Source: a bacterium (lineage in GTDB: Bacteria; Actinomycetota; Acidimicrobiia; Spongiisociales; JAENVV01). From it: a stretch of 43,825 nt of DNA. How positions within the stretch are numbered: the first letter of the stretch is position 1; the number at the start of each line of letters is the position of its first letter. A program made the translations under genes and the position numbers. The notes under the pieces were generated by a model. It was not told where the DNA came from and ran no database searches. It worked only from the letters and a program-made list of their open reading frames with translations. Positions 32,083 to 39,374 of the stretch are shown piece after piece. The stretch is from NCBI GenBank assembly GCA_024641305.1, contig JAHEDI010000028.1, positions 1 through 43,825 on the forward strand, given 5' to 3'.

Positions 32083-33411
32083 ATGGGCGTCAACAAGGCG
32101 GATCTCCGCCACATGATCTTGCATTTCACGAGTGGCAAGGCCTGGGCCGAGGGGACCGTCCCGATGTATGTGAGGGGCGAGGGCGTTCACCTCTGGGACG
32201 ATGAAGGCACCAAGATCTTTGACGGGCTGGCCGGGTTGTTCGTTGTCCAACTCGGTCACGGTCGCTCTGACCTGGCCACTGCCGCTGCTAAGCAGATGGA
32301 GCTGCTCGCCTATACCCCCACCTGGGCGGCCGTCCATCCAACGTCGCTTGAGTGCGCCAAGCTCATCAGTGATTTGGCTCCGGATGATATGAACTCGGTG
32401 TTCTTTGTCAGTTCTGGTTCAGAAGCCGTCGAGTCGGTGATCAAGTTCGCCCGTCAATACCATCACACCCGGGGGAATCCGACGAAGACGGGGATCATCA
32501 GCCGTAACGTTTCCTATCACGGCACCACGATGGGAGCTCTGTCTCTCACCGGCCTTGAAAGTATCCGGACGCCCTTCTATCCGCTGCTGCCGAACACCCA
32601 CAAGGTCCCCAATACGCTGGAGCCAGGGGGCGGCGCCGACGCCTTTGAGGAGGCGGTGCTGCGTCTCGGACCGGAGAACATCGGACTGATTGCGGCCGAA
32701 CCGGTCCAGAACAGCGGCGGCGCACTGGTGCCGCCGGATGGCTACTGGCAAGAGTTGCGCAGGATCTGCGACAAATATGACATTCTCCTGCTCGCCGACG
32801 AAGTGATCACCGGGTTCGGGCGGCTCGGCGCCTGGTTCGGGTCCACGATGGTCGGAGCAGAGCCCGATTTCATAACCTTTGCCAAGGGGGCAACTTCCGG
32901 CTATGCCCCGATTGGTGGTGTGGTGATTCGCGACGCACTGGTCAACGAACTGCTCGTGGAACACGATGGATCATTTACCCATGGGGCTACCTGGGGCGGA
33001 CATCCGGTCGTAATGGCCACCTCGATTGCCAATATCACCGCCATGCAGTCCGAGCGAGTCGTTGAGAACGTCGCGGCGAATGAGGGATACTTCAAGGCCA
33101 AACTCAAGGAACTTTCCGAGACCTATGACGTCGTAACCGATGTGCGAGGGATGGGTTATTTCTACGCGATCGAACTCGGACGGAGCCGTGAGCGGGCCGA
33201 ACAATTGACCGCTGACGAAACCGCTCTCTACGTCAAGGACCGGCTGCCGAAGTACATCAAGGATGCCAAGCTGCTGATTCGGGCTGATGACCGCGGCAAT
33301 GCAAAATTGATGTTGTCGCCCCCGCTCATCTGTGAGCCGCACGACCTTGACCAACTCATGGCGGGAGTCGACCAGGTGGTCGGCCGATTCTCAGAAGACC
33401 TCGCCTCCTAG
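32083..33411 (+). CDS. Class III pyruvate-type aminotransferase
   Basis: 442 residues. DGLAGLFVVQLGHGR and FFVSSGSEAVESVIKFARQY are typical of omega-amino acid/amine:pyruvate aminotransferases. LLADEVITGFGRLG carries the cofactor Asp, ITFAKGATSGYAPIGG the PLP-binding Lys, and HGATWGGHPV the phosphate-binding Thr region. ATG 32083 is preferred to 32080 as AAGGAG ends 4 nt before it. Substrates in this family include beta-alanine, GABA, taurine and putrescine. The shared control with ald argues for pyruvate as amino acceptor, giving alanine. Confidence 0.9.
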   Translation: MGVNKADLRHMILHFTSGKAWAEGTVPMYVRGEGVHLWDDEGTKIFDGLAGLFVVQLGHGRSDLATAAAKQMELLAYTPTWAAVHPTSLECAKLISDLAPDDMNSVFFVSSGSEAVESVIKFARQYHHTRGNPTKTGIISRNVSYHGTTMGALSLTGLESIRTPFYPLLPNTHKVPNTLEPGGGADAFEEAVLRLGPENIGLIAAEPVQNSGGALVPPDGYWQELRRICDKYDILLLADEVITGFGRLGAWFGSTMVGAEPDFITFAKGATSGYAPIGGVVIRDALVNELLVEHDGSFTHGATWGGHPVVMATSIANITAMQSERVVENVAANEGYFKAKLKELSETYDVVTDVRGMGYFYAIELGRSRERAEQLTADETALYVKDRLPKYIKDAKLLIRADDRGNAKLMLSPPLICEPHDLDQLMAGVDQVVGRFSEDLAS

Positions 33412-33494
33412 GTCGGAGGATGAGGGCGACACGGGCTGGTCGATGCTGGGTACTACCGGGTAGCGCTCTTTGAAGCATGTGGCACAATGTCGAA

Positions 33495-33740
33495 GTGAAT
33501 TCGACTGAAACTGACATCCGACCAGAGACGACCGATACCGACGGCGACCACGACCGCTTTTCTCACTATGTGAAGAAAGACGACATCGTTCGCGCCAACA
33601 TCGAGGGCGTGCCCGTGATGGCCCTCTGCGGAAAGGTCTGGATTCCGAATCGCGATCCACAGCGGTACCCGGTCTGCAAGACCTGTGAAGAGATCATGGC
33701 GGTGATCCGCAAGGCGGGCGGCGGCGGTTCCTCCTCATGA
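33495..33740 (+). CDS. DUF3039 protein
   Basis: 81 residues. DRFSHYVKKDDI, VMALCGKVWIPNRDPQRYPVCKTCEEI is the DUF3039 signature with three cysteines (ALCGK, VCKTC) that may bind zinc. It is a conserved actinobacterial protein of unknown function. Family members usually start with a short acidic segment, so GTG 33495 is taken; an ATG at 33477 is in frame. No ribosome site is evident. Confidence 0.85.
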   Translation: MNSTETDIRPETTDTDGDHDRFSHYVKKDDIVRANIEGVPVMALCGKVWIPNRDPQRYPVCKTCEEIMAVIRKAGGGGSSS

Positions 33741-33775
33741 GGCGATCGGTGTTGCCTTCGGCCAGGAGGTAAATT

Positions 33776-34396
33776 ATGGCCCGCACCCACGTCAGAGCTG
33801 AGAACACCGGGTTGGCGTCCGGCTGGCGGGTGTGGCGGGTTGTTCGTCACGAGGAAGACGGCCTGCCGGCACTGGCATCCACCGAACGTGACTTTGTGTG
33901 GCGGGATCGCTCGGCCCGGGCGCGATGTCTACCGCCGAGCCTTCATTTTGGAGTATCAGAGTGGTACCGGGATCATCGCCGTACCCCCGATCATGCTTCC
34001 CCGGCCTCGGTGTGCGGATGTGGGATTCATGCGTATTGGGAACGATCTGACGCATTTGGAGACTCCACCCTCGGGAGGGGCACCCTGCGGGCGATCGGGC
34101 CGGTGGAACTGTCGGAGCGGATGATTGTGACCGACGCGGGGGTCAGGGCTGAGGCTGCCCGGATCGTCGGGCCCATCTGGCTGGTTGGCGAGTGTGGGAT
34201 TACCCGGCGCGATCTGTCGGTCTGTGGGAGTGTCACAGCCATGGACCGCGACACGTTTTCGCTTCGTTGCTCCGACCATGCCCCACCCGGATGGTCAGAT
34301 GCCGAGCCGGCCATCTGGGCGCTCCAGCAAAGACTGGAAGGCCGGTATCAAATCGAGGTCCACAGCACGGTGAAGATCTCCGAGAGGCTCGACTGA
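33776..34396 (+). CDS. Uncharacterised protein with a CxCGIHA motif
   Basis: 206 residues with no domain I can name. Features: Trp-rich N-terminus (SGWRVWRVV), central HASPASVCGCGIHAYW, GPVELSERMIVTDAGVRAEAARI and WLVGECGITRRDLSVCG. The four or five cysteines in CxCG and ECG/VCG suggest a metal site. A GGAGG site lies just before the ATG. It sits between DUF3039 and a small membrane-protein gene, all on the plus strand but not tightly coupled. Confidence 0.65.
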   Translation: MARTHVRAENTGLASGWRVWRVVRHEEDGLPALASTERDFVWRDRSARARCLPPSLHFGVSEWYRDHRRTPDHASPASVCGCGIHAYWERSDAFGDSTLGRGTLRAIGPVELSERMIVTDAGVRAEAARIVGPIWLVGECGITRRDLSVCGSVTAMDRDTFSLRCSDHAPPGWSDAEPAIWALQQRLEGRYQIEVHSTVKISERLD

Positions 34397-34414
34397 CAGC
34401 TGGCGGGGCGGGCG

Positions 34415-34420
34415 TAGGAT
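34415..34420 (+). promoter_or_regulatory. -10 box (TAGGAT) of the small membrane-protein gene
   Basis: TAGGAT lies 7 nt before ATG 34428 and overlaps the in-frame ATG at 34419, which favours the later start. Confidence 0.4.
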
Positions 34421-34427
34421 GGCTGTG

Positions 34428-34877
34428 ATGCTTCCCGTTGTCACCCTGGTCTTTGCTGCGGTCATCCTGACCCTTCCTCCTCTCTTGCTCATGAGCATGA
34501 GCCGATCACCCAGGTTGCGGGCTCACCTTTGGCTGGTGGGAGCTGCGTTGGCGGTGGCCATCTCGTGGGATCTGCCGAGCCCGTGGTTCAGCGAATATAC
34601 GGCCACCTTCTCCCAGCACCTGGTCGGAGGCGGAACGACGTCGGCCTTGGTCGCCATGTATTTCATCTCCCACGCGTCCGCCCCAACATGGAGACATCGG
34701 CTTCTGATAGTCGTGGCGGTGACATCCATTCTCGGGGTATCCAACGAGGTTCTGGAACTGGGCCTCGACCTGTTGCGTGGCACGGCGCTGCGTCGTGATG
34801 CGTCGTTTGATTTGCTGGCCAACATGATCGGATCGTTCGTCACCTGGTTGGGGATCGAGTTCATCCGGAAGCGCTAG
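34428..34877 (+). CDS. Small VanZ-like membrane protein
   Basis: 149 residues, about four membrane helices. SNEVLELGLDLLRGTALRRDASFDLLANMIGS resembles the E-x(n)-D-x-x-x-N-x-x-G pattern of VanZ-like and DUF2238-type membrane proteins. Function unknown. Confidence 0.6.
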   Translation: MLPVVTLVFAAVILTLPPLLLMSMSRSPRLRAHLWLVGAALAVAISWDLPSPWFSEYTATFSQHLVGGGTTSALVAMYFISHASAPTWRHRLLIVVAVTSILGVSNEVLELGLDLLRGTALRRDASFDLLANMIGSFVTWLGIEFIRKR

Positions 34878-34920
34878 AGCGGTCACGGCGATACGATTGG
34901 ACCCTCACGAGGAGTTTGAG

Positions 34921-35721
34921 ATGATCGATCGGCGTCTGTTTCTGAAAGATCTCGGCAAATTTGGAATCGCCATGGTCGTGGTTTCGGCCTGCGGGTCCGG
35001 CACAACCAGTGATCCTGCCTCCACCACATCGTTGTCGGTTACCGCAGGGTCAAACACGACTCCGCCGGTTCCTGGATCTTCCTCAACCCTGGCGTCGTCA
35101 ACAACGCCCCCGCTGGGAAACGGGTTGGGGGCCTCGACCATTTGGGAGCGGGTCAACTTGGGATCGGTTTCCGCCTACATCTTGGCCAGGGGTGGTGAAG
35201 CCGCCGTCATCGATACGGGGACGGCAGGTAGCGCCCCGGCCATCGCCACGTCGCTCGGACAGGTCGGTCTTGGCTGGGAAAATGTCTCTCATGTGGTCGC
35301 CACCCATCTCCACCCCGATCACATCGGGAGTTGGGCAGCCGTGATGGATGGGGCTGCCGATGCGTCTGGGTACGCCGGACGGGCCGACTTGCCATCGATC
35401 CGATCGCCTCGTCCACTCGTCGGTCTCAGTGACGGAGACTCGGTGTTTGATCTTCGGGTTATTGCAACGCCAGGACACACCCCAGGCCACATCTCCCTTC
35501 TCGATGAATCGGCCGGGATTCTCGTGGCGGGCGACTCGCTAAACGGTACGGACGGCGCCGGTTTGACCGGTGCCAATGCGCAATACACTTCGGATATGGC
35601 GGCGGCCAACGAGTCGATCGCCAAGATGGCGGGCTTCGACTTCTCGGTGGTCCTGGTGGGTCACGGAGAACCGGTCGTCGAAAACGGTTCGGCGCTGGTC
35701 CAGGCTCTTTCGTCAGGTTAG
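34921..35721 (+). CDS. Exported metallo-beta-lactamase-fold hydrolase (lipoprotein)
   Basis: 266 residues. MIDRRLFLKDLGKFG is Tat-like, and the hydrophobic stretch ends VVSAC (Cys24), so it may be a Tat-exported lipoprotein. A Ser/Thr/Pro linker follows. The MBL domain has HLHPDHIGS (metal site), GHTPGHISL, AGDSLNG and VGHGEPV. Substrate unknown; lactonase-like or thioesterase-like activity is possible. GAGGAG lies upstream of ATG 34921. Confidence 0.83.
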   Translation: MIDRRLFLKDLGKFGIAMVVVSACGSGTTSDPASTTSLSVTAGSNTTPPVPGSSSTLASSTTPPLGNGLGASTIWERVNLGSVSAYILARGGEAAVIDTGTAGSAPAIATSLGQVGLGWENVSHVVATHLHPDHIGSWAAVMDGAADASGYAGRADLPSIRSPRPLVGLSDGDSVFDLRVIATPGHTPGHISLLDESAGILVAGDSLNGTDGAGLTGANAQYTSDMAAANESIAKMAGFDFSVVLVGHGEPVVENGSALVQALSSG

Positions 35722-35724
35722 GGT
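35719..35724 (+). promoter_or_regulatory. -10 box (TAGGGT) overlapping a stop codon
   Basis: TAGGGT begins with the stop codon of the MBL gene and lies exactly 6 nt before the ATG at 35731. Confidence 0.5.
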
Positions 35725-35730
35725 CCGTCC

Positions 35731-35907
35731 ATGGCTCGTTCTCGAAGCCCGGTGGTTTTCGTGGTTCGCCTTGTCATCGTGCTGGCGATTGGCTTCGGTT
35801 TGTTCGTGGTCCTGGCGCCGTTGGCACCGACTGGATCATGGTTCGAGACGGCCGGGTTGAGTCTTCGCGACATCATGGCCGCCTGGTGGGGTCAACCGCT
35901 CCGCTGA
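35731..35907 (+). CDS. 58-residue single-pass membrane protein
   Basis: An unreported short frame: ARSRSPVVFVVRLVIVLAIG then FGLFVVLAPLAP, one strong membrane helix after a basic start, and a C-terminal AAWWGQPLR. Its ATG has a leaderless -10 (TAGGGT) with the spacing seen elsewhere in the window. The positive N-terminus suggests an N-in topology. Function unknown. Confidence 0.55.
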   Translation: MARSRSPVVFVVRLVIVLAIGFGLFVVLAPLAPTGSWFETAGLSLRDIMAAWWGQPLR

Positions 35908-35963
35908 GCGAGCGGCCTACGGTCGAATGCAAGTAGCGGCCGAACTTTGGCAGACTAGGACTA

Positions 35964-36524
35964 ATGGGCACCAGACCACTGATCCCGATCCTTTTGTTTT
36001 CCATGCTGCTGGCAGCCTGCGGCGGTGATGAGCAGGTCGCCGAGGTTGCGTCTATCGAATCTACGACCACCACGTCGACCACGGTGGTGGGCGCCGTCAA
36101 TGGCCAGGAAGCCGAAGCAGCCATGCTTGCATTCACCGCATGTCTTCGCGCAGAGGGCGTCGACGTTCCCGACCCATCCGTCGACGCCGATGGAAACCCC
36201 CGGTTCACCCAACCCCCTGATTTATCGGCCGTCACCCCCGATGAACTCAACGCAGCGGTCGGCGCATGTCGCGACGAACTTGAACAGGTCACGATCGGCT
36301 TCATCGGCACCGACCTCACCGGGATCGAGGATGCCTTACTTGAGTACGCCCAATGTATGCGGGCGAACGGCTTTGATCTCCCCGATCCCAAGCTGGATTT
36401 CAATTTTGGCGGTGAGGGCGGTTTTCAAGGTCCGTTTGGAGAGATCGATTTCAACGATCCTGACTTCATCGCCGCCGACGAGCAGTGCTCCCAGATCATC
36501 GAGAGCCTGAATATCAACGGCTAA
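35964..36524 (+). CDS. Lipoprotein with duplicated CxRxxGxDxPDP motif
   Basis: 186 residues. Lipobox LAAC with Cys19 and a Thr-rich linker. Two similar units follow: FTACLRAEGVDVPDPSVD with a later Cys, and YAQCMRANGFDLPDPKLD with a later Cys, giving two likely disulfides. Similar secreted proteins are widespread in Actinobacteria without known function. The stop codon directly abuts that of the convergent SLH gene. Confidence 0.75.
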   Translation: MGTRPLIPILLFSMLLAACGGDEQVAEVASIESTTTTSTTVVGAVNGQEAEAAMLAFTACLRAEGVDVPDPSVDADGNPRFTQPPDLSAVTPDELNAAVGACRDELEQVTIGFIGTDLTGIEDALLEYAQCMRANGFDLPDPKLDFNFGGEGGFQGPFGEIDFNDPDFIAADEQCSQIIESLNING

Positions 36525-37517
36525 CTAGCTCCTGATACGCAGCGTCAGCGTGGTCGAGTAGAGGACCTGGCCATCCCAGGCCCACTGGCCTTTGAACACG
36601 TACGTTCCCGGGTTGAGGGACCCGATGGTTGCGGTGTACGAGCGACGGGTCGTGCCGCCAGTCGTCACGTCGGCCCCAACGTTCAGAGGTACCGGTGTGT
36701 TGTTCATGGTTACGGAGAACGTCGCCTCTTCAAACAGGATGTCGTCGCCCGGAGCGAAAGGACCCTGATAGAACCACCCCTCATTGATGAGGTATTCGTC
36801 GAGGCGGGGATAATCGATCGTTTTCAGGCAGGCCACTTGGAGTGGATCACACACGCCCGAAAATGGCAGGGAGAACAAGAGGGTGTCTCCCCGGGGTGGA
36901 ATCGGGAGGGGAATCGCTCTGGTGAGGAAGGTGGCCATTTCGGCCCGGCTCACCGGTCTCGATGGGCAGAAGGTCTGGGGCCCACAGCCGAGGGTGATGG
37001 CGGCCTGGGCAAGGGCATTGATGTTTGCTTCGAAGATGCTTCCCGCATCATCGGTGAAGTAATCCGTTCCCGACGGCGCAAGGCGAAACGCTCTGACGAG
37101 AAATGCCGCCATCTGGTCGCGGGTGACCGGATCGTCAGGACAGAATCGGTCGCCCGCCGGACTACAACCGGACGTGATGTTCGCCCGCCGCAGGGCGTTG
37201 ATGGCGGTTTCGTGGATGCTTCCCTCGTCGTCGGTGAAGTAGTCGGCACTGGTCGCCGGCAAGTCGAGGGCCCGCACGAGGAACGTTGCCATTTGGGCTC
37301 TCGTGATGCTGCTGTTCGGGCAGAACCACGTGTTCGCCGGAGGGTTACAGCCATTCGTGATTTGGGCTGCCCGGAGGGCGTCGATGTTGCGTTCATGAAC
37401 GCTGCCGTCGTCGTCGGTGAAGTAGCCATTGGGCGGAATATGATCGGCCCCCGCCGGCAGGCCGGACAGGAGCAAAGCGCCTATCAGGGCGAGGGTACCC
37501 AGAAGTCGTCTCGTCAT
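36525..37517 (-). CDS. Secreted protein with three SLH-like repeats
   Basis: 330 residues. Signal peptide to about residue 24 (ending PAGADH). Three repeats follow, each starting YFTDDxGSxxExxINAL, then a Cys pair (NGCNPPANTWFC, SGCSPAGDRFC, LGCGPQTFC) and ending ITRAQMATFLVRA. This is the actinobacterial variant of the S-layer homology domain with a disulfide. The C-terminal 130 residues form an unknown beta-rich domain (GTYVFKGQWAWDGQ). It may be surface-attached. The start overlaps the previous gene as ATGA, so it belongs to the Mau-like operon. Confidence 0.82.
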   Translation of the reverse strand: MTRRLLGTLALIGALLLSGLPAGADHIPPNGYFTDDDGSVHERNIDALRAAQITNGCNPPANTWFCPNSSITRAQMATFLVRALDLPATSADYFTDDEGSIHETAINALRRANITSGCSPAGDRFCPDDPVTRDQMAAFLVRAFRLAPSGTDYFTDDAGSIFEANINALAQAAITLGCGPQTFCPSRPVSRAEMATFLTRAIPLPIPPRGDTLLFSLPFSGVCDPLQVACLKTIDYPRLDEYLINEGWFYQGPFAPGDDILFEEATFSVTMNNTPVPLNVGADVTTGGTTRRSYTATIGSLNPGTYVFKGQWAWDGQVLYSTTLTLRIRS

Positions 37518-37990
37518 GCGAGGCTAATCGTGCTGAGGACGTCGTTGACCTGGGAGACCAGGGCATCGGCGTTACGACCCGAACCCAGGACTACGAACAG
37601 GCAGAACGGCCGCCCACTGGTGGACGAAAAGAACTGTTGTAGGCCGGCCTGTCCCGGCAGGGGCCGCTGAAGGCGGTTGGCGTCGAAGTCGCTCGATCGA
37701 AGCGGCCAGGGGACGGTGGTGCTCGAAAACAACTCCGTGCCGCGCTCGGCATCGCCGTACTCGAAAAGCACGATCAGAATGTCGTCGAGGCGCATTAATT
37801 CGACCGCCCCACCTCCGAAGTCGCCCCGTTCTGTCGGGAGAGGCCAGTTGGCAAAGTGGGCGATCGTCGTCGTCACCTCCGAAGGGTGACCCACGGCGAG
37901 CGGGGCTGCATGAGCGGTGCGTCGATAGAAATCTGCCTCCCACCCCGCAGGGAGATCGACCGTGATTCCGCGATCGCTGATCTGAGTCAC
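37514..37990 (-). CDS. Uncharacterised protein of the Mau-like operon
   Basis: 158 residues. ISDRGITVDLPAGWEADFYRR at the start, DDILIVLFEYGD in the middle, RPFCLFVVLGS and a C-terminal helix VSQVNDVLSTISLA. No signal peptide or catalytic motif. The opening resembles the PsbP-like/'GWE' beta fold common in actinobacterial unknowns, but I cannot assign it. Starts at GTG 37990 within a GTGA overlap with the preceding gene and ends in an ATGA overlap with the SLH gene, so all three are translationally coupled. Confidence 0.7.
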   Translation of the reverse strand: MTQISDRGITVDLPAGWEADFYRRTAHAAPLAVGHPSEVTTTIAHFANWPLPTERGDFGGGAVELMRLDDILIVLFEYGDAERGTELFSSTTVPWPLRSSDFDANRLQRPLPGQAGLQQFFSSTSGRPFCLFVVLGSGRNADALVSQVNDVLSTISLA

Positions 37991-38577
37991 AGGAGCCCGC
38001 CGATTGTCGACAAGCCTGCCGCCACAACTCCTATGCGGACTAGCCATTCGGCGCGAGGCGCCAGAGCTTGCATCCGCCGATGATATGTCCGCAGCGCTTC
38101 GCCTGACCCGATTCGGCCGACGGTCAGAATGGGAAGAGCTCTGACGAGGCCGAACACGCCTCCAATGATCGCCCCGGAAACCGGAGAGGCGGCCAACCCG
38201 GCTAATACCACCATGGCGTACGTGGCTGCGGTTGTCACGATGGTCACGACCCCCAGGCCGAGTTGAAAGCCGAATCCTCCGCCGTATACCCAGTTCCGAT
38301 ACATTCCGAGCCAATCCTCGTTGACTTGTCGACGAATGGTCGGAATCGCAAAACCGGACACATCCAAAACAAGAGCCGTAAGCAATACAGCCGTGATTAC
38401 CGCCGCAGACGACGCCGGGGTCGGGGCCCACCATTGCAGACCCAACCAGCCCACTGCGCCCGCCAGAGCGCCGATAGTGAGCCCACCGAGCAGGCCTCCG
38501 ATCAGGTAGTAGGCGACCGTGAGTGGCCATTTGTTGTTGCGGGTCCGCTCACCGAGCGGATGAATGCTGGACAGCAT
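37987..38577 (-). CDS. Polytopic membrane protein of the Mau-like operon
   Basis: 196 residues with about five hydrophobic helices (YYLIGGLLGGLTIGALAGAVG, AAVITAVLLTALVLDVSGF, VVTIVTTAATYAMVVLAGLA, SGAIIGGVFGLVRALPIL, VGVVAAGL near the end). A basic segment RTYHRRMQALAPRAEWLVRIG lies before the last helix. Not recognised; placement suggests a role in handling or anchoring the exported MauA-like protein. GAGGGGAG precedes the ATG. Confidence 0.7.
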   Translation of the reverse strand: MLSSIHPLGERTRNNKWPLTVAYYLIGGLLGGLTIGALAGAVGWLGLQWWAPTPASSAAVITAVLLTALVLDVSGFAIPTIRRQVNEDWLGMYRNWVYGGGFGFQLGLGVVTIVTTAATYAMVVLAGLAASPVSGAIIGGVFGLVRALPILTVGRIGSGEALRTYHRRMQALAPRAEWLVRIGVVAAGLSTIGGLL

Positions 38578-38586
38578 CGACTCCCC

Positions 38587-38652
38587 TCAGGGAGACCAAC
38601 TGGAGCGGATCGCCGCGCCGATGCCGACGATGATTCCTGCTGTCAGGATCAT
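38587..38652 (-). CDS. Possible 21-residue membrane peptide
   Basis: The frame reads MILTAGIIVGIGAAI then RSSWSP, a single hydrophobic helix. Its ATG comes 2 nt after the stop of the MauD-like gene, and its stop comes 9 nt before the next ATG, so it fills the only gap in an otherwise coupled operon. It is too short to prove by sequence alone. Confidence 0.4.
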   Translation of the reverse strand: MILTAGIIVGIGAAIRSSWSP

Positions 38653-38654
38653 GC

Positions 38655-39374
38655 TCAGGCCTCGGGTGCTTCGGTTGGGTACAGGGACGGGTCTCCCGGC
38701 TCGATCCCGGCGGCGCGGAGTTCATGGTCGGCGTGTTGTTCGCGGTCGGCACCCGCCCGACGGGTCCTGGTGCGAACGGTCGAGTCACTGTACGCCTGGG
38801 TGAGCAACGATCGAATCTGTTTCCACGATCCCGCTGATCCCTCTCCGACGATCTTGCCCGAGTCGATGAGAATGAAATACGGCGAAACCGGGATCTTGTA
38901 CTGATCCCAGGCTTGCGAATTCATCACGATCGGATGATGGCGGGGTGCCAGTTTCTCCAATCGCGATTCGCTTTCGTGTTCCAGGTCTTTGGTGACGATG
39001 ACGAGGCGGGTATCGACCCCGGGTAGGTCGAGTTCGCGGCGCTCGCCGAACTCCTTCCAGAACGTCTGACAGGTTGAACAGCCGGTGGTCATAAAAGCCA
39101 GCAACGTTGTGTGATCGGTCCCCAGAACGCCGACGTGGCGGGTGGATCCGTCGGGTTTGGTGCCGGTGATATCGAAAGCGGGAGTCGTCTCGGAACGTGG
39201 CTCGGGGATACCTTCACGGGTCTTGAGTGCGGGATTGCGGGTCGCCCGACCCCCTTCACCGACGCCAAGTTCATGGAGCGATCTGAGGATTTCAGCATGA
39301 CTACGCAGGAGTCCGGCGACCAGAATTGCCAGGAGCGCAACCACGATGGTGAGCGTCACGATGAGGACGGTCAT
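38655..39374 (-). CDS. MauD-like membrane-anchored thioredoxin
   Basis: 239 residues. An N-terminal membrane anchor (VLIVTLTIVVALLAILVAGLL) is followed from about residue 70 by a thioredoxin fold with LLAFMTTGCSTCQTFW, whose CxxC is the active site, and YKIPVSPYFILID with the cis-Pro. MauD is needed for forming the disulfides of the methylamine dehydrogenase small subunit; here the position directly after the MauA-like gene supports the same role. The C-terminal 40 residues are charged and probably disordered. Start overlaps the previous stop by one base (TGATG). Confidence 0.82.
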   Translation of the reverse strand: MTVLIVTLTIVVALLAILVAGLLRSHAEILRSLHELGVGEGGRATRNPALKTREGIPEPRSETTPAFDITGTKPDGSTRHVGVLGTDHTTLLAFMTTGCSTCQTFWKEFGERRELDLPGVDTRLVIVTKDLEHESESRLEKLAPRHHPIVMNSQAWDQYKIPVSPYFILIDSGKIVGEGSAGSWKQIRSLLTQAYSDSTVRTRTRRAGADREQHADHELRAAGIEPGDPSLYPTEAPEA

